Positions 1 through 5,911 of a stretch of DNA of 13,046 nucleotides are shown piece by piece. Where the stretch lies: assembly GCA_964644525.1 (NCBI GenBank), contig CAZXWC010000045.1:1-13046 (forward strand), read 5' to 3'. The DNA comes from BM714 sp964644525 (lineage in GTDB: Bacteria > Bacillota > Clostridia > Peptostreptococcales > BM714). Position numbers and translations under genes: made by a program. The notes under the pieces were generated by a model that did no database searches, was not told the DNA's origin, and saw only the letters and a list, made by a program, of their open reading frames with translations. Position 1 is the stretch's first letter, and the number at the start of each line of letters is the position of its first letter.

Positions 1-305
1 CCGGACCCATAGGAAACGGCCTTTGCCATTATGTCGTCAATTTCCGAAAGCCTTTTTTCGATTTTTCCGTAGTCCCTTTTTATATCGAAGTAATTTTCCC
101 AGATTTTTTCGAAGTCGCCCTCCACGACATTGTCAAAAATAATCTCGTTTTCATGCTTAAGGACATTCAGCACCCTTCCACCTGCCACACCGGTATAACT
201 GCCATCCTCTTCCCTGTTCCAACGGAAGCACTGACCGCACTCAAATATGTGTCGAGGTTCAAAGTTTTCTATCCTTTTCTTTAAAAGCTTTTCATCAACA
301 GTCAT
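1..305 (-). CDS. 8-oxoguanine DNA glycosylase, N-terminal part (cut by window edge)
   Basis: I translated this by hand from the ATG at 305; it is open to the window edge (101 codons). The N-terminus contains FEPRHIFECGQCFRW (residues about 15-29), followed by a GSYTGVAGGRVL-like strand and later a WENYFDIKRDYGKIE segment. This pattern is characteristic of the OGG_N domain of 8-oxoguanine/DNA-3-methyladenine glycosylases, base-excision repair enzymes that remove oxidised guanine. The catalytic HhH-GPD domain would lie to the left of the window and cannot be checked. The start is supported by a GGGGAGC ribosome binding site about 7 nt upstream (312-318). It lies 57 nt downstream of fmdB and may be co-transcribed with it, or use a TATAAT-like box at 327-332. 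The family call rests on the N-terminal motif only. Confidence 0.85.
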   Translation of the reverse strand, partial: MTVDEKLLKKRIENFEPRHIFECGQCFRWNREEDGSYTGVAGGRVLNVLKHENEIIFDNVVEGDFEKIWENYFDIKRDYGKIEKRLSEIDDIMAKAVSYGS

Positions 306-335
306 ATTAATGCTCCCCTTTTATCGATTATAAAG

Positions 336-352
336 GATTCCCAACGGGAATC
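336..352 (-). terminator. Small perfect hairpin between fmdB and the glycosylase gene
   Basis: GATTCCC and GGGAATC form a 7-bp stem with a 3-nt loop directly after the fmdB stop. On the minus strand it is followed by CTTTAT, a poor U-tract. It may be a weak terminator or merely a spacer hairpin; a TATAAT at 327-332 just beyond it could serve the glycosylase gene. Confidence 0.3.
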
Positions 353-362
353 AGAACAAGCC

Positions 363-557
363 TCATGTGGTCCCGCAGCTTCCACCGCTCGAAGCGCCGG
401 AAGGCTTGCTTCCTTTTGCCATGAAGCTGGAAATCAATTTTTCAGAGGCACGCTTTCCGCAAAACGGGCAAACCTTTCCGCTATCTTTTTCCGCTATAGA
501 AGAAAGCTTTTCGAATGATTGGCCGCATGCTTTGCATTTGTATTCGTAAATAGGCAT
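363..557 (-). CDS. FmdB-family zinc ribbon protein
   Basis: This 64-residue protein starts MPIYEYKCKACG, the hallmark of the FmdB zinc-ribbon family (putative regulatory or zinc-binding small proteins). Two knuckles, C8-x2-C11 and C30-x2-C33, are expected to bind one zinc ion. The C-terminal tail (about residues 47-64) is a Gly/Ser-rich low-complexity segment, common in this family and probably disordered. The ATG at 557 is chosen because GGAGGTG at 564-570 lies 6 nt before it; a longer reading from a GTG at 566 would begin inside this ribosome binding site. The gene is separated from the cotH-like gene upstream by a terminator. The family's molecular role is poorly defined, so I make no specific functional claim. 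Confidence 0.9.
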   Translation of the reverse strand: MPIYEYKCKACGQSFEKLSSIAEKDSGKVCPFCGKRASEKLISSFMAKGSKPSGASSGGSCGTT

Positions 558-578
558 TTCAAACACCTCCCTATATAC

Positions 579-607
579 ATCCTATACCCCCATAGCGTAT
601 TTTTCAA
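579..607 (-). promoter_or_regulatory. Candidate sigma-A promoter for fmdB
   Basis: On the minus strand, TTGAAA (602-607) and TAGGAT (579-584) are separated by 17 nt and lie just upstream of the fmdB ribosome binding site. The -35 box is good and the -10 box matches 4 of 6. It sits downstream of the cotH terminator, so a promoter is expected here. Confidence 0.5.
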
Positions 608-674
608 CAAATTTATATTCCACGAAAACAATGCTAACGGAAAATCTTCTTATCCATAAGTGAATATGAAACAA

Positions 675-706
675 GCAGCTCCGTTTATCGAAATAAACGA
701 AGCTGC
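675..706 (-). terminator. Intrinsic terminator of the VTC-DUF4956-cotH operon
   Basis: A 13-bp stem (GCAGCTCCGTTTA at 675-687 against TAAACGAAGCTGC at 694-706) has a 6-nt loop. The single non-complementary position becomes a G-U pair in the minus-strand RNA, so the structure is best on that strand. It begins 13 nt after the cotH stop codon and is followed by UUGUUUC. Confidence 0.75.
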
Positions 707-719
707 CGTGTGTTTGAAT

Positions 720-2315
720 TTATTTTCTACCCATGTCGAGTATGTTCAAATCGTCGGCATTTATAAGGCTTGTAGAATCTATTTGCCCATAGTCAGTGGA
801 TGGTATGGTGGCGTCAAGTTGACCGCTTATGCTTTCAGCTCTGAGTAGGCAAAACTGCTCGAGGGTTTCCACACCTTTCAAGAATTCATCGTATGAACAA
901 AGCGCTGTAGGATCCTTTTGGACATATGGAGCTATCATTTCAGATACATTTTCGACTGTCTCCTCAAAGTATCCGCTTTCAAAATACAATTCAATGAATC
1001 TTGAAAATTCGGCGTGATATTGTTCCAGGTATTCATCGTCTGTCAAAAGATTATTGAGTATTGGCCGGTTCTCCTGGACATTGTTTACGGTCGGAGTATC
1101 GATAGGGTAATTGACATACTTTGTAGCAGTATCGTTTGAACCGTATACAAATGTTCCGAAGCTGAGATTATAGTCCCATCCTATCATGGAAAGCAATCCG
1201 TCTTCCTCATAAAGATAATAATTATGAAGCATGGTGCCTGTATAGCTGTCATAATTAAGCAGGTAATTATGAACAACGAAGTAATCGATTACCTCGTCTA
1301 CATTTATTGCGGTTTCAATATCCTCGCCAGTTCCGAGTTGCTTTAGAGCAGCTATCAGGTCTTCCTTGTCGCTGTCTGTTACATCTGTTTTCGCATTGTC
1401 GAAGATGTCGGAATAACTTTCGGGATCATCGTCTGTATATTCCAAAGTTGCGCCGTTTGAATTTCCCTCGTTCATGCCTCCCATTCCATCAGGAGGCTGC
1501 ATTCCATCCTCGCCTCTTTCCGGTCTTTCCGGCCGCATTGCCTCAGTTGAATCTCCTTCTTCAAAGCTGCCAGGATTGCCCACCCGGTCTCCGAACTCTA
1601 TTTCTTCCCTTGCTTGGTCATTTTCAAGGTCCTCCGGCATGCCGCCTTCGGCTCCCGGCATCTCTTGGTCCATTCCGCCATTTCTGTCACTTGAAGTCTC
1701 AGGCTTGTAAAGATCTCCATTTGAATCGGTTCCATAGACCCTGTCTATGAATGAATCCTCTACAGCTTCAACCGCCAGGTAGAGCCCCCAGTTTTCTCCG
1801 TTGACCGTTACGTTGGCATAGCTTGCAAGTGGAGCATCGGCATCCATGAAGTCAAGCATTTGATAAGCCAAATAATCCTTCATGTATGTGTTGTCCTGAT
1901 ACATGTTGTTAAGAGCCAATTTGTCAAGCCCCAAGTAAGACAGCGACTCGTCATAATGGTCGAATTCAATCTTGAAGCTGTACCTGTCAGAGTCGCTTTT
2001 TAAAATATCTCTTAAAGAACTGTTGCCCTTTGTCCTTATGGCGACATTGTTTATTGCCTCGCCATCGATGACGATTGTGCTGATTATATATTCCTTGTCG
2101 GCTGCATTTTCGAGCATGCCGTCCCAATCATCTTCATCAACCACAATATCTACGGTATGAACAAAGCTGTCGTCAAAAAGAGTGGTCTCATAGGGAAGGC
2201 TGGTCGAACATGCGCTCACTCCAAGCGCCTCCCCGTTCATAAAGAGTATTGTTCCTATCAATGACAAGCAGATTATCATCATACATACAATGTTTGTATA
2301 TTTATGTTTGCTCAT
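720..2315 (-). CDS. CotH-family secreted atypical kinase with acidic insertion
   Basis: 531 residues. The N-terminus has a basic start, a hydrophobic segment (about 9-26) and VSAC with Cys36, a possible lipobox, so the protein is probably exported and membrane-tethered. CotH-family features follow in order: RTKGNSS (94-100), SFKIEFD (113-119), KLALNNMYQD (132-141), YANVTVNGENWGLYLAVEAVED (about 166-187), GDLYK (200-204), VVHNYLLNYDS (347-357) and WDYNLSFG (380-387), where Asp381 is in the position expected for a metal-binding catalytic Asp. CotH proteins of Bacillus spores are atypical protein kinases that phosphorylate coat proteins; homologues outside sporulation loci also occur. Residues about 205-289 are an insertion rich in Glu, Asp, Gly, Met and Pro, likely disordered. 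AGGAAGGAT at about 2322-2330 is the ribosome binding site. It is the last gene of the operon, 18 nt after the DUF4956 gene. Substrate and role are unknown. Confidence 0.88.
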   Translation of the reverse strand: MSKHKYTNIVCMMIICLSLIGTILFMNGEALGVSACSTSLPYETTLFDDSFVHTVDIVVDEDDWDGMLENAADKEYIISTIVIDGEAINNVAIRTKGNSSLRDILKSDSDRYSFKIEFDHYDESLSYLGLDKLALNNMYQDNTYMKDYLAYQMLDFMDADAPLASYANVTVNGENWGLYLAVEAVEDSFIDRVYGTDSNGDLYKPETSSDRNGGMDQEMPGAEGGMPEDLENDQAREEIEFGDRVGNPGSFEEGDSTEAMRPERPERGEDGMQPPDGMGGMNEGNSNGATLEYTDDDPESYSDIFDNAKTDVTDSDKEDLIAALKQLGTGEDIETAINVDEVIDYFVVHNYLLNYDSYTGTMLHNYYLYEEDGLLSMIGWDYNLSFGTFVYGSNDTATKYVNYPIDTPTVNNVQENRPILNNLLTDDEYLEQYHAEFSRFIELYFESGYFEETVENVSEMIAPYVQKDPTALCSYDEFLKGVETLEQFCLLRAESISGQLDATIPSTDYGQIDSTSLINADDLNILDMGRK

Positions 2316-2333
2316 TGTTCTATCCTTCCTCTT

Positions 2334-3005
2334 CTATCCCATGTAGTCCCCATTGTAGCTTACCAGTATCGCATTATTCACACCGTTAAGATCCGACAGT
2401 CTGTTAACAAACTTAGTATCCTCATTTTTCAGCCTCACTTCATAGTTGAGTTCAATTATTCCCTTGCTTACGGTCTTGCTCTTTATAACGCTCTTCTTAA
2501 CGCTGCCTGCCAAGAAATTCTGGACGCTTTCCTCTGCAGTCTCTCCGTCGCATGTTACTACTGCAATATAAGGGCTGTCATAGGCTTTCTTGTTGGAAAA
2601 GAGTACCATGACCATTCCTATGAAAACGCTCCCGAATACAGCCAATGGAATAAGGCCTGCCGCCAAAACTATACCTACTGCTATAGACCAAAACAAAAAG
2701 GCAATGTCCAGAGGCTCTTTTATCGCTGTCCTGAATCTTACAATGGAAAGTGCCCCTACCATTCCAAGAGAAAGCACTATATTGCTTGTTACTGCAAGTA
2801 TTACAAGAGCCGTTATCATAGGAAGTGTTATTAGAAGCAGTCCGAAGCTTGATGAATACATTACTCCGGTAAAGCTCTTCTTGTATACATAGAATATGAG
2901 CACCCCCATGGCAAATGCCAGGGTAAGCGCTATGGCCATGTCAAGAATTGATACGGATGTTATGTTTTCCAAAAAATTTGATTTGAAAATGTCGTCGAAA
3001 GTCAT
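2334..3005 (-). CDS. DUF4956 membrane protein
   Basis: 223 residues. Hydrophobic segments lie at about 19-40, 52-72 and 100-136, with SLGMVGALSIVRFRTAIKEP at 79-98, the signature of the DUF4956 family: a short amphipathic/re-entrant stretch with conserved Gly and Arg residues. The C-terminal part (about 140-223) is soluble and resembles a small alpha/beta domain, probably cytoplasmic. The family has no established biochemical function. It commonly occurs beside VTC-domain polyphosphate polymerases and CotH proteins, as here, and probably acts with them at the membrane; that is inference from context. The ribosome binding site is AAAGGAGAA at about 3012-3019. It sits 51 nt downstream of the VTC gene and 18 nt upstream of the cotH-like gene, consistent with one transcript. 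Confidence 0.88.
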   Translation of the reverse strand: MTFDDIFKSNFLENITSVSILDMAIALTLAFAMGVLIFYVYKKSFTGVMYSSSFGLLLITLPMITALVILAVTSNIVLSLGMVGALSIVRFRTAIKEPLDIAFLFWSIAVGIVLAAGLIPLAVFGSVFIGMVMVLFSNKKAYDSPYIAVVTCDGETAEESVQNFLAGSVKKSVIKSKTVSKGIIELNYEVRLKNEDTKFVNRLSDLNGVNNAILVSYNGDYMG

Positions 3006-3056
3006 GTTGATTCTCCTTTATGTTTGTTAGTATTTGTGTTTTGTAGCCAAATCCAC

Positions 3057-3731
3057 TTATCCGTACACCCGGCAGACACCATATTTTGAAAAAGCCGAAG
3101 TATTTAAATCTCCCAGATTCACAATCTTGCGCACCACTTCGGGCAAGAAATTATCGTACTTGACCTCCAGGATCATATGTTTTTCGCCGGCAGTTATAAG
3201 TGGAGCCTGGCTGTTTAAGAAATCAGTATTGAGGATGCTGGTTCTAATATTCCTGTCGATTGTAACCCTGACATTTCCCGCCCGCATTATGAAGGGCTCT
3301 CTTGTGTATTCAACAATGGTTTGAGGCTTTAAAAGCTGCCCTTTTATTTTGCTGTAAAGCTCAAGTATCAAGTTGTCTTGGCTTCTTGCCATCCATTCAT
3401 ATTCCCCGTTTATAATTCTTGACACCTGCTCGTCGGAAATTCTTGTTGATACCTTGTTGCAAAGACTGTTGATCTTGCTCTTTTTTTCAAGCCTTATGAA
3501 GGACGTGTCATCGTTATAAAAACGCATTCGGAATTTTTCCCGCCTGTTTACTCCATCTATCTTTTCCCTTAAGGCCTTGTCGTAAATGTTGTCGAAATAC
3601 AGACTTCTTATTTGGTAGGCTCCTCCATCCCCTGCATTCGCATCAGGCTTCATAACTGTTTGCAGCCTATTCTTTAGAATCATGTAATCAGAATAATTGA
3701 TGTTCTGCTTGAATTCATGTCTCAATTTCAT
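3057..3731 (-). CDS. VTC-domain polyphosphate polymerase-like protein
   Basis: 224 residues, essentially a single VTC (vacuolar transporter chaperone-like) tunnel domain of the CYTH/triphosphate-tunnel type. Recognisable pieces in order: RHEFK (4-8), YQIRSLYFDN (39-48), a basic strand NRREKFRMRFY (62-72), FIRLEKKSK (78-86), CNKVSTRIS (91-99), IVEYTREPF (139-147), VRVTIDRNIRTS (154-165) and ILEVKYDNFLPE (187-198). Alternating Arg, Lys and Glu residues on these strands are those that line the tunnel and bind triphosphate and metal. Eukaryotic VTC4 makes polyphosphate from ATP; bacterial homologues of this size are annotated as polyphosphate polymerases, but the product here is inferred. There are no membrane segments, so the DUF4956 partner may supply the membrane anchor. 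The ribosome binding site is GAGGGGGTGA, about 6 nt before the ATG. First gene of a three-gene operon. Confidence 0.88.
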   Translation of the reverse strand: MKLRHEFKQNINYSDYMILKNRLQTVMKPDANAGDGGAYQIRSLYFDNIYDKALREKIDGVNRREKFRMRFYNDDTSFIRLEKKSKINSLCNKVSTRISDEQVSRIINGEYEWMARSQDNLILELYSKIKGQLLKPQTIVEYTREPFIMRAGNVRVTIDRNIRTSILNTDFLNSQAPLITAGEKHMILEVKYDNFLPEVVRKIVNLGDLNTSAFSKYGVCRVYG

Positions 3732-3762
3732 TTCTTCACCCCCTCAAATCTATTATGTTTAC

Positions 3763-3768
3763 ATTATG
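3763..3768 (-). promoter_or_regulatory. Candidate -10 box of the VTC operon promoter
   Basis: CATAAT on the minus strand lies 7 nt downstream of the tandem CTTRAA element and about 31 nt before the VTC start. No good -35 hexamer precedes it, which suits an activator-dependent promoter. A second CATAAT at 3752-3757 is an alternative. Confidence 0.45.
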
Positions 3769-3775
3769 CCTGCCC

Positions 3776-3795
3776 AAGCTTAAAGCAAGCTTGAA
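3776..3795 (-). promoter_or_regulatory. Predicted response-regulator operator upstream of the VTC operon
   Basis: The plus-strand reading is AAGCTTAAAGCAAGCTTGAA. It contains two half-sites, CTTAAA (3779-3784) and CTTGAA (3790-3795), exactly 11 bp apart, or equally CAAGCTT repeated at 3775 and 3786. It matches 15 of 20 positions in the element at the promoter of the adjacent two-component system (5807-5826). An 11-bp tandem repeat near the -35 region is the usual binding geometry of OmpR/PhoB-family activators. Binding is inferred. Confidence 0.55.
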
Positions 3796-3825
3796 AAAAA
3801 TGTTGATTGAAAATTTTCATAAAAA

Positions 3826-3865
3826 AAAGTAGACCCTTGCGCTTAATTGCGCAAGGGTCTACTTT
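3826..3865 (-). terminator. Strong intrinsic terminator of the two-component operon
   Basis: A perfect 17-bp stem (3826-3842 against 3849-3865) with a 6-nt loop contains GTAGACCCTTGCGC and its complement. On the minus strand it is followed by a run of eight U residues (A-run at 3821-3828 on plus). It begins 10 nt after the histidine kinase stop and separates that operon from the VTC operon. Confidence 0.93.
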
Positions 3866-3875
3866 AATCAAGTCT

Positions 3876-5081
3876 TTAAGCATTCAAACTTATCCGAAAA
3901 ACAATATATTGGCCTTCTCTGCTTTCTGCCTCTATTTTTCCGCTGTGCATATCCACTATGCTTTTTACCAACGACAGCCCTATGCCGTAACCCCCGGTTT
4001 CTCTTGCTCTCGAATCATCAGTACGGTAAAACTTGTCGAACAACCTTCCCTTTTGGGAATCAGACACGCCACATCCTTCGTTATACACTTCAATTATTCT
4101 TTTGCTTCCTTTTTTAAAAAGCTTTACGGATATTACGCTTCCCTTGTTGGAGTATTTTACCGCATTGTCCAAGAGTGCCTCCATCATTTTCTTAATACTC
4201 TGTTCATCACCCTTGCAGGAAAGATTCTCTTCTATATTGCATTCTATTCTCCTGTCATGTTCAAAAGCCACAACCTCAAAAGGCAAAACCGTATTTAGTA
4301 TTGCATGGCTTAGATTAAACTCGGCAAAAACCGTATTTGCACCTTTTGCTTCCGTCTTTGCAAGCACAAGCAATTCATGTATAAGCTGGTTCATCCGCCT
4401 TGTCTGAAGCTTCATTTGCGACATCCATTTGTTTTGCCCTATCTCCATCTCAAGCACATCAACATTAGCCGATAGAATAGACAATGGCGTCTTGAGCTCG
4501 TGGCTTGAATCAGCAATAAACTGCTTTTGTTTTTCAAAGGCCTCCTCAACAGGTTTTATTGCCATTCCGGAGAGCCCTATCGAAAAAACAGCCAAAACAA
4601 ACATGCTTATCAAACCAATGACATATGAAAGGTTTCTCAAATTGCTCATCATGACATCCTGCAGGCTACTGTCTGCAAATACGATTATTTTACCGTAATC
4701 TTTTTCCACTGCCATGTAACGAATTGCACCTATTTCGCCATCTTGCCCTCCATCCTCCAATGCGGCCTGTACATATTCAATAACCGATTCTTCGGAAAAA
4801 CTCGAATCTTCATTATTGATATCAATGATATTTTCCGCTGCGTCCATTTTAACCGAAAATCCTTGAATATGACTTGGGTTTTGCGGAGGAGGCATATTGG
4901 GCCTAATACGAATTTCCGGCATTTCTCCGTCAAACATACTCATTGAATTCAAGTGTTGAACCACCTGCTTATCCCAATTGATTTGCATGTAAACATTCAT
5001 AGTAAAGAGAATCGACGCAAGCAATATAAAAAGAGATGAAATTGTTATTGCAATGAATCTAAATCTAAGCTTTTTAATCAT
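3876..5081 (-). CDS. Membrane sensor histidine kinase
   Basis: 401 residues. TM1 is at about 7-30 and TM2 at about 150-172; between them is an extracytoplasmic sensor region of about 115 residues with a Pro-rich patch (MPPPQNP, 63-69) and no family that I recognise. A short linker leads to the dimerisation domain with the H-box SSHELKTPLS (192-201; phospho-acceptor His194), then the N-box LLDNAVKYS (303-311; Asn306), the G1 box NEGCGV (334-339, Asn in place of the more usual Asp), the F-box and the G2 box GGYGIGLS (363-370). The ATG at 5081 is chosen because GGAGG at 5088-5092 precedes it by 6 nt; an upstream in-frame ATG at 5129 lies well inside the regulator gene without a supporting site. 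It overlaps the response regulator by 8 nt (ATGATTAA), implying translational coupling. Signal unknown. Confidence 0.93.
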   Translation of the reverse strand: MIKKLRFRFIAITISSLFILLASILFTMNVYMQINWDKQVVQHLNSMSMFDGEMPEIRIRPNMPPPQNPSHIQGFSVKMDAAENIIDINNEDSSFSEESVIEYVQAALEDGGQDGEIGAIRYMAVEKDYGKIIVFADSSLQDVMMSNLRNLSYVIGLISMFVLAVFSIGLSGMAIKPVEEAFEKQKQFIADSSHELKTPLSILSANVDVLEMEIGQNKWMSQMKLQTRRMNQLIHELLVLAKTEAKGANTVFAEFNLSHAILNTVLPFEVVAFEHDRRIECNIEENLSCKGDEQSIKKMMEALLDNAVKYSNKGSVISVKLFKKGSKRIIEVYNEGCGVSDSQKGRLFDKFYRTDDSRARETGGYGIGLSLVKSIVDMHSGKIEAESREGQYIVFRISLNA

Positions 5082-5751
5082 CCTGGACCTCCAATGAATA
5101 ACCCACTCCTCTGTGAACCTTAATCCCAACCTTTGAACCTATCGCAGAAAGCTTTTTTCTAACAAAAGATATATAGACCTCTACCGAATTGTATTCGCCG
5201 TCGAAATCATAGCCCCATATCTTTTCTATGAATTTCTCTTTTGATATTATTTGATCGGGATTTACTACAAGCATCTCAAGTATCTGGTATTCTTTAAGAC
5301 TCGCTTTTATTTCATCAGAGTCAGTTGCAATTTTAAGAGTGTTCTTGTCTATTGAAATATCCCCAAAAGACTTTTCGTCCCGCATAAAAACTTCTTTTCT
5401 ACGAGTCGCAGAACGGACCCTGGCAAGTAATTCTTCAGTGTTGAACGGCTTTGTTATATAGTCGTCCGCTCCAAAATCAAGCCCCTTGACCTTGTCTTCT
5501 ATCTCAGATTTAGCAGTCAAAAGCAGCACAGGAGTAGAATCCCCATTTGCCCTGAGCTTGCGGAGCATTTCTATGCCATCCATTCTTGGCAGCATTATGT
5601 CAAGCAATATGACATCGTATACCCCCGACAAAGCATAATCCAAGCCATCGACCCCATCATGAACGGCATCAACCCCATAGTTGTTTTTCTTGAGTATTTC
5701 AGTTAAAACATTAGCCAACGCCATCTCATCTTCGACAATAAGTATTCTCAT
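5074..5751 (-). CDS. OmpR/PhoB-family response regulator
   Basis: 225 residues, the usual length for the family. The receiver domain (1 to about 118) has the acidic pair in VEDE (7-10), phospho-acceptor Asp51 in LLDIMLPRMDG, Thr79 and Lys101 (TKPF). The C-terminal winged-helix DNA-binding domain (about 127-222) includes SLKEYQILEMLVVNPDQIIS, WGYDFDGEYNSVEVYISFVR and the terminal VHRGVGYSLE hairpin. It is the partner of the overlapping histidine kinase gene. Start ATG at 5751 with GGGGGAGC immediately upstream. Its promoter carries two CTTGAA half-sites 11 bp apart, a pattern repeated ahead of the neighbouring VTC operon, so it probably activates both itself and that operon (inference). Confidence 0.95.
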   Translation of the reverse strand: MRILIVEDEMALANVLTEILKKNNYGVDAVHDGVDGLDYALSGVYDVILLDIMLPRMDGIEMLRKLRANGDSTPVLLLTAKSEIEDKVKGLDFGADDYITKPFNTEELLARVRSATRRKEVFMRDEKSFGDISIDKNTLKIATDSDEIKASLKEYQILEMLVVNPDQIISKEKFIEKIWGYDFDGEYNSVEVYISFVRKKLSAIGSKVGIKVHRGVGYSLEVQDD

Positions 5752-5795
5752 ATGCTCCCCCTATAGATTGCCACACTACGTTTGAATACAGAAAT

Positions 5796-5801
5796 ATTAT
5801 A
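5796..5801 (-). promoter_or_regulatory. -10 box of the two-component operon promoter
   Basis: A perfect TATAAT on the minus strand lies 45 nt upstream of the response regulator start. The -35 position at 17-nt spacing (5819-5824) reads CAAGTT, a poor match to TTGACA, and falls inside the tandem-repeat element, as expected for an activated promoter. Confidence 0.6.
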
Positions 5802-5806
5802 GCATA

Positions 5807-5826
5807 AAGCTTGAAAATAACTTGAA
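5807..5826 (-). promoter_or_regulatory. Predicted autoregulatory operator of the two-component system
   Basis: The plus-strand reading is AAGCTTGAAAATAACTTGAA, with CTTGAA at 5810-5815 and again at 5821-5826, exactly 11 bp apart. It ends 5 nt upstream of a perfect TATAAT and covers the -35 region. The same arrangement, 15 of 20 bases identical, precedes the VTC operon at 3776-3795. Recognition by the encoded OmpR-type regulator is inferred from repeat geometry and proximity. Confidence 0.6.
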
Positions 5827-5867
5827 GGAGCGATCTTCCTCGTTTTCTTGTAATTGCTTACAAAAAA

Positions 5868-5895
5868 AAGCCGGTGCCTTGTAAGGCACCGGCTT
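5868..5895 (-). terminator. Intrinsic terminator of the MFS transporter gene
   Basis: GCCGGTGCC and GGCACCGGC form a 9-bp GC-rich stem (5870-5878 and 5885-5893), extended by flanking A-T pairs, with a short loop. On the minus strand it is followed by a run of about eight U residues. It begins 16 nt after the transporter stop and insulates the two-component promoter from read-through. Confidence 0.92.
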
Positions 5896-5911
5896 CACAT
5901 TGAAAAACATT

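Noticed and set aside
1307..1750. 147-residue open frame on the plus strand
   Set aside because: It is the antisense of the acidic low-complexity insertion of the CotH-like gene. Its Leu/Pro/Arg/Cys-rich composition is a by-product, and no ribosome binding site precedes it.
2304..2834. 176-residue open frame on the plus strand
   Set aside because: It lies antisense to the DUF4956 gene, which has clear family motifs, membrane segments and a ribosome binding site; the antisense product looks like nothing recognisable.
3775..3792. CAAGCTT direct repeat considered as a recombination or insertion-site duplication
   Set aside because: The 11-bp spacing, promoter position and near-copy at the two-component promoter fit a regulator site better, and no mobile element lies nearby.
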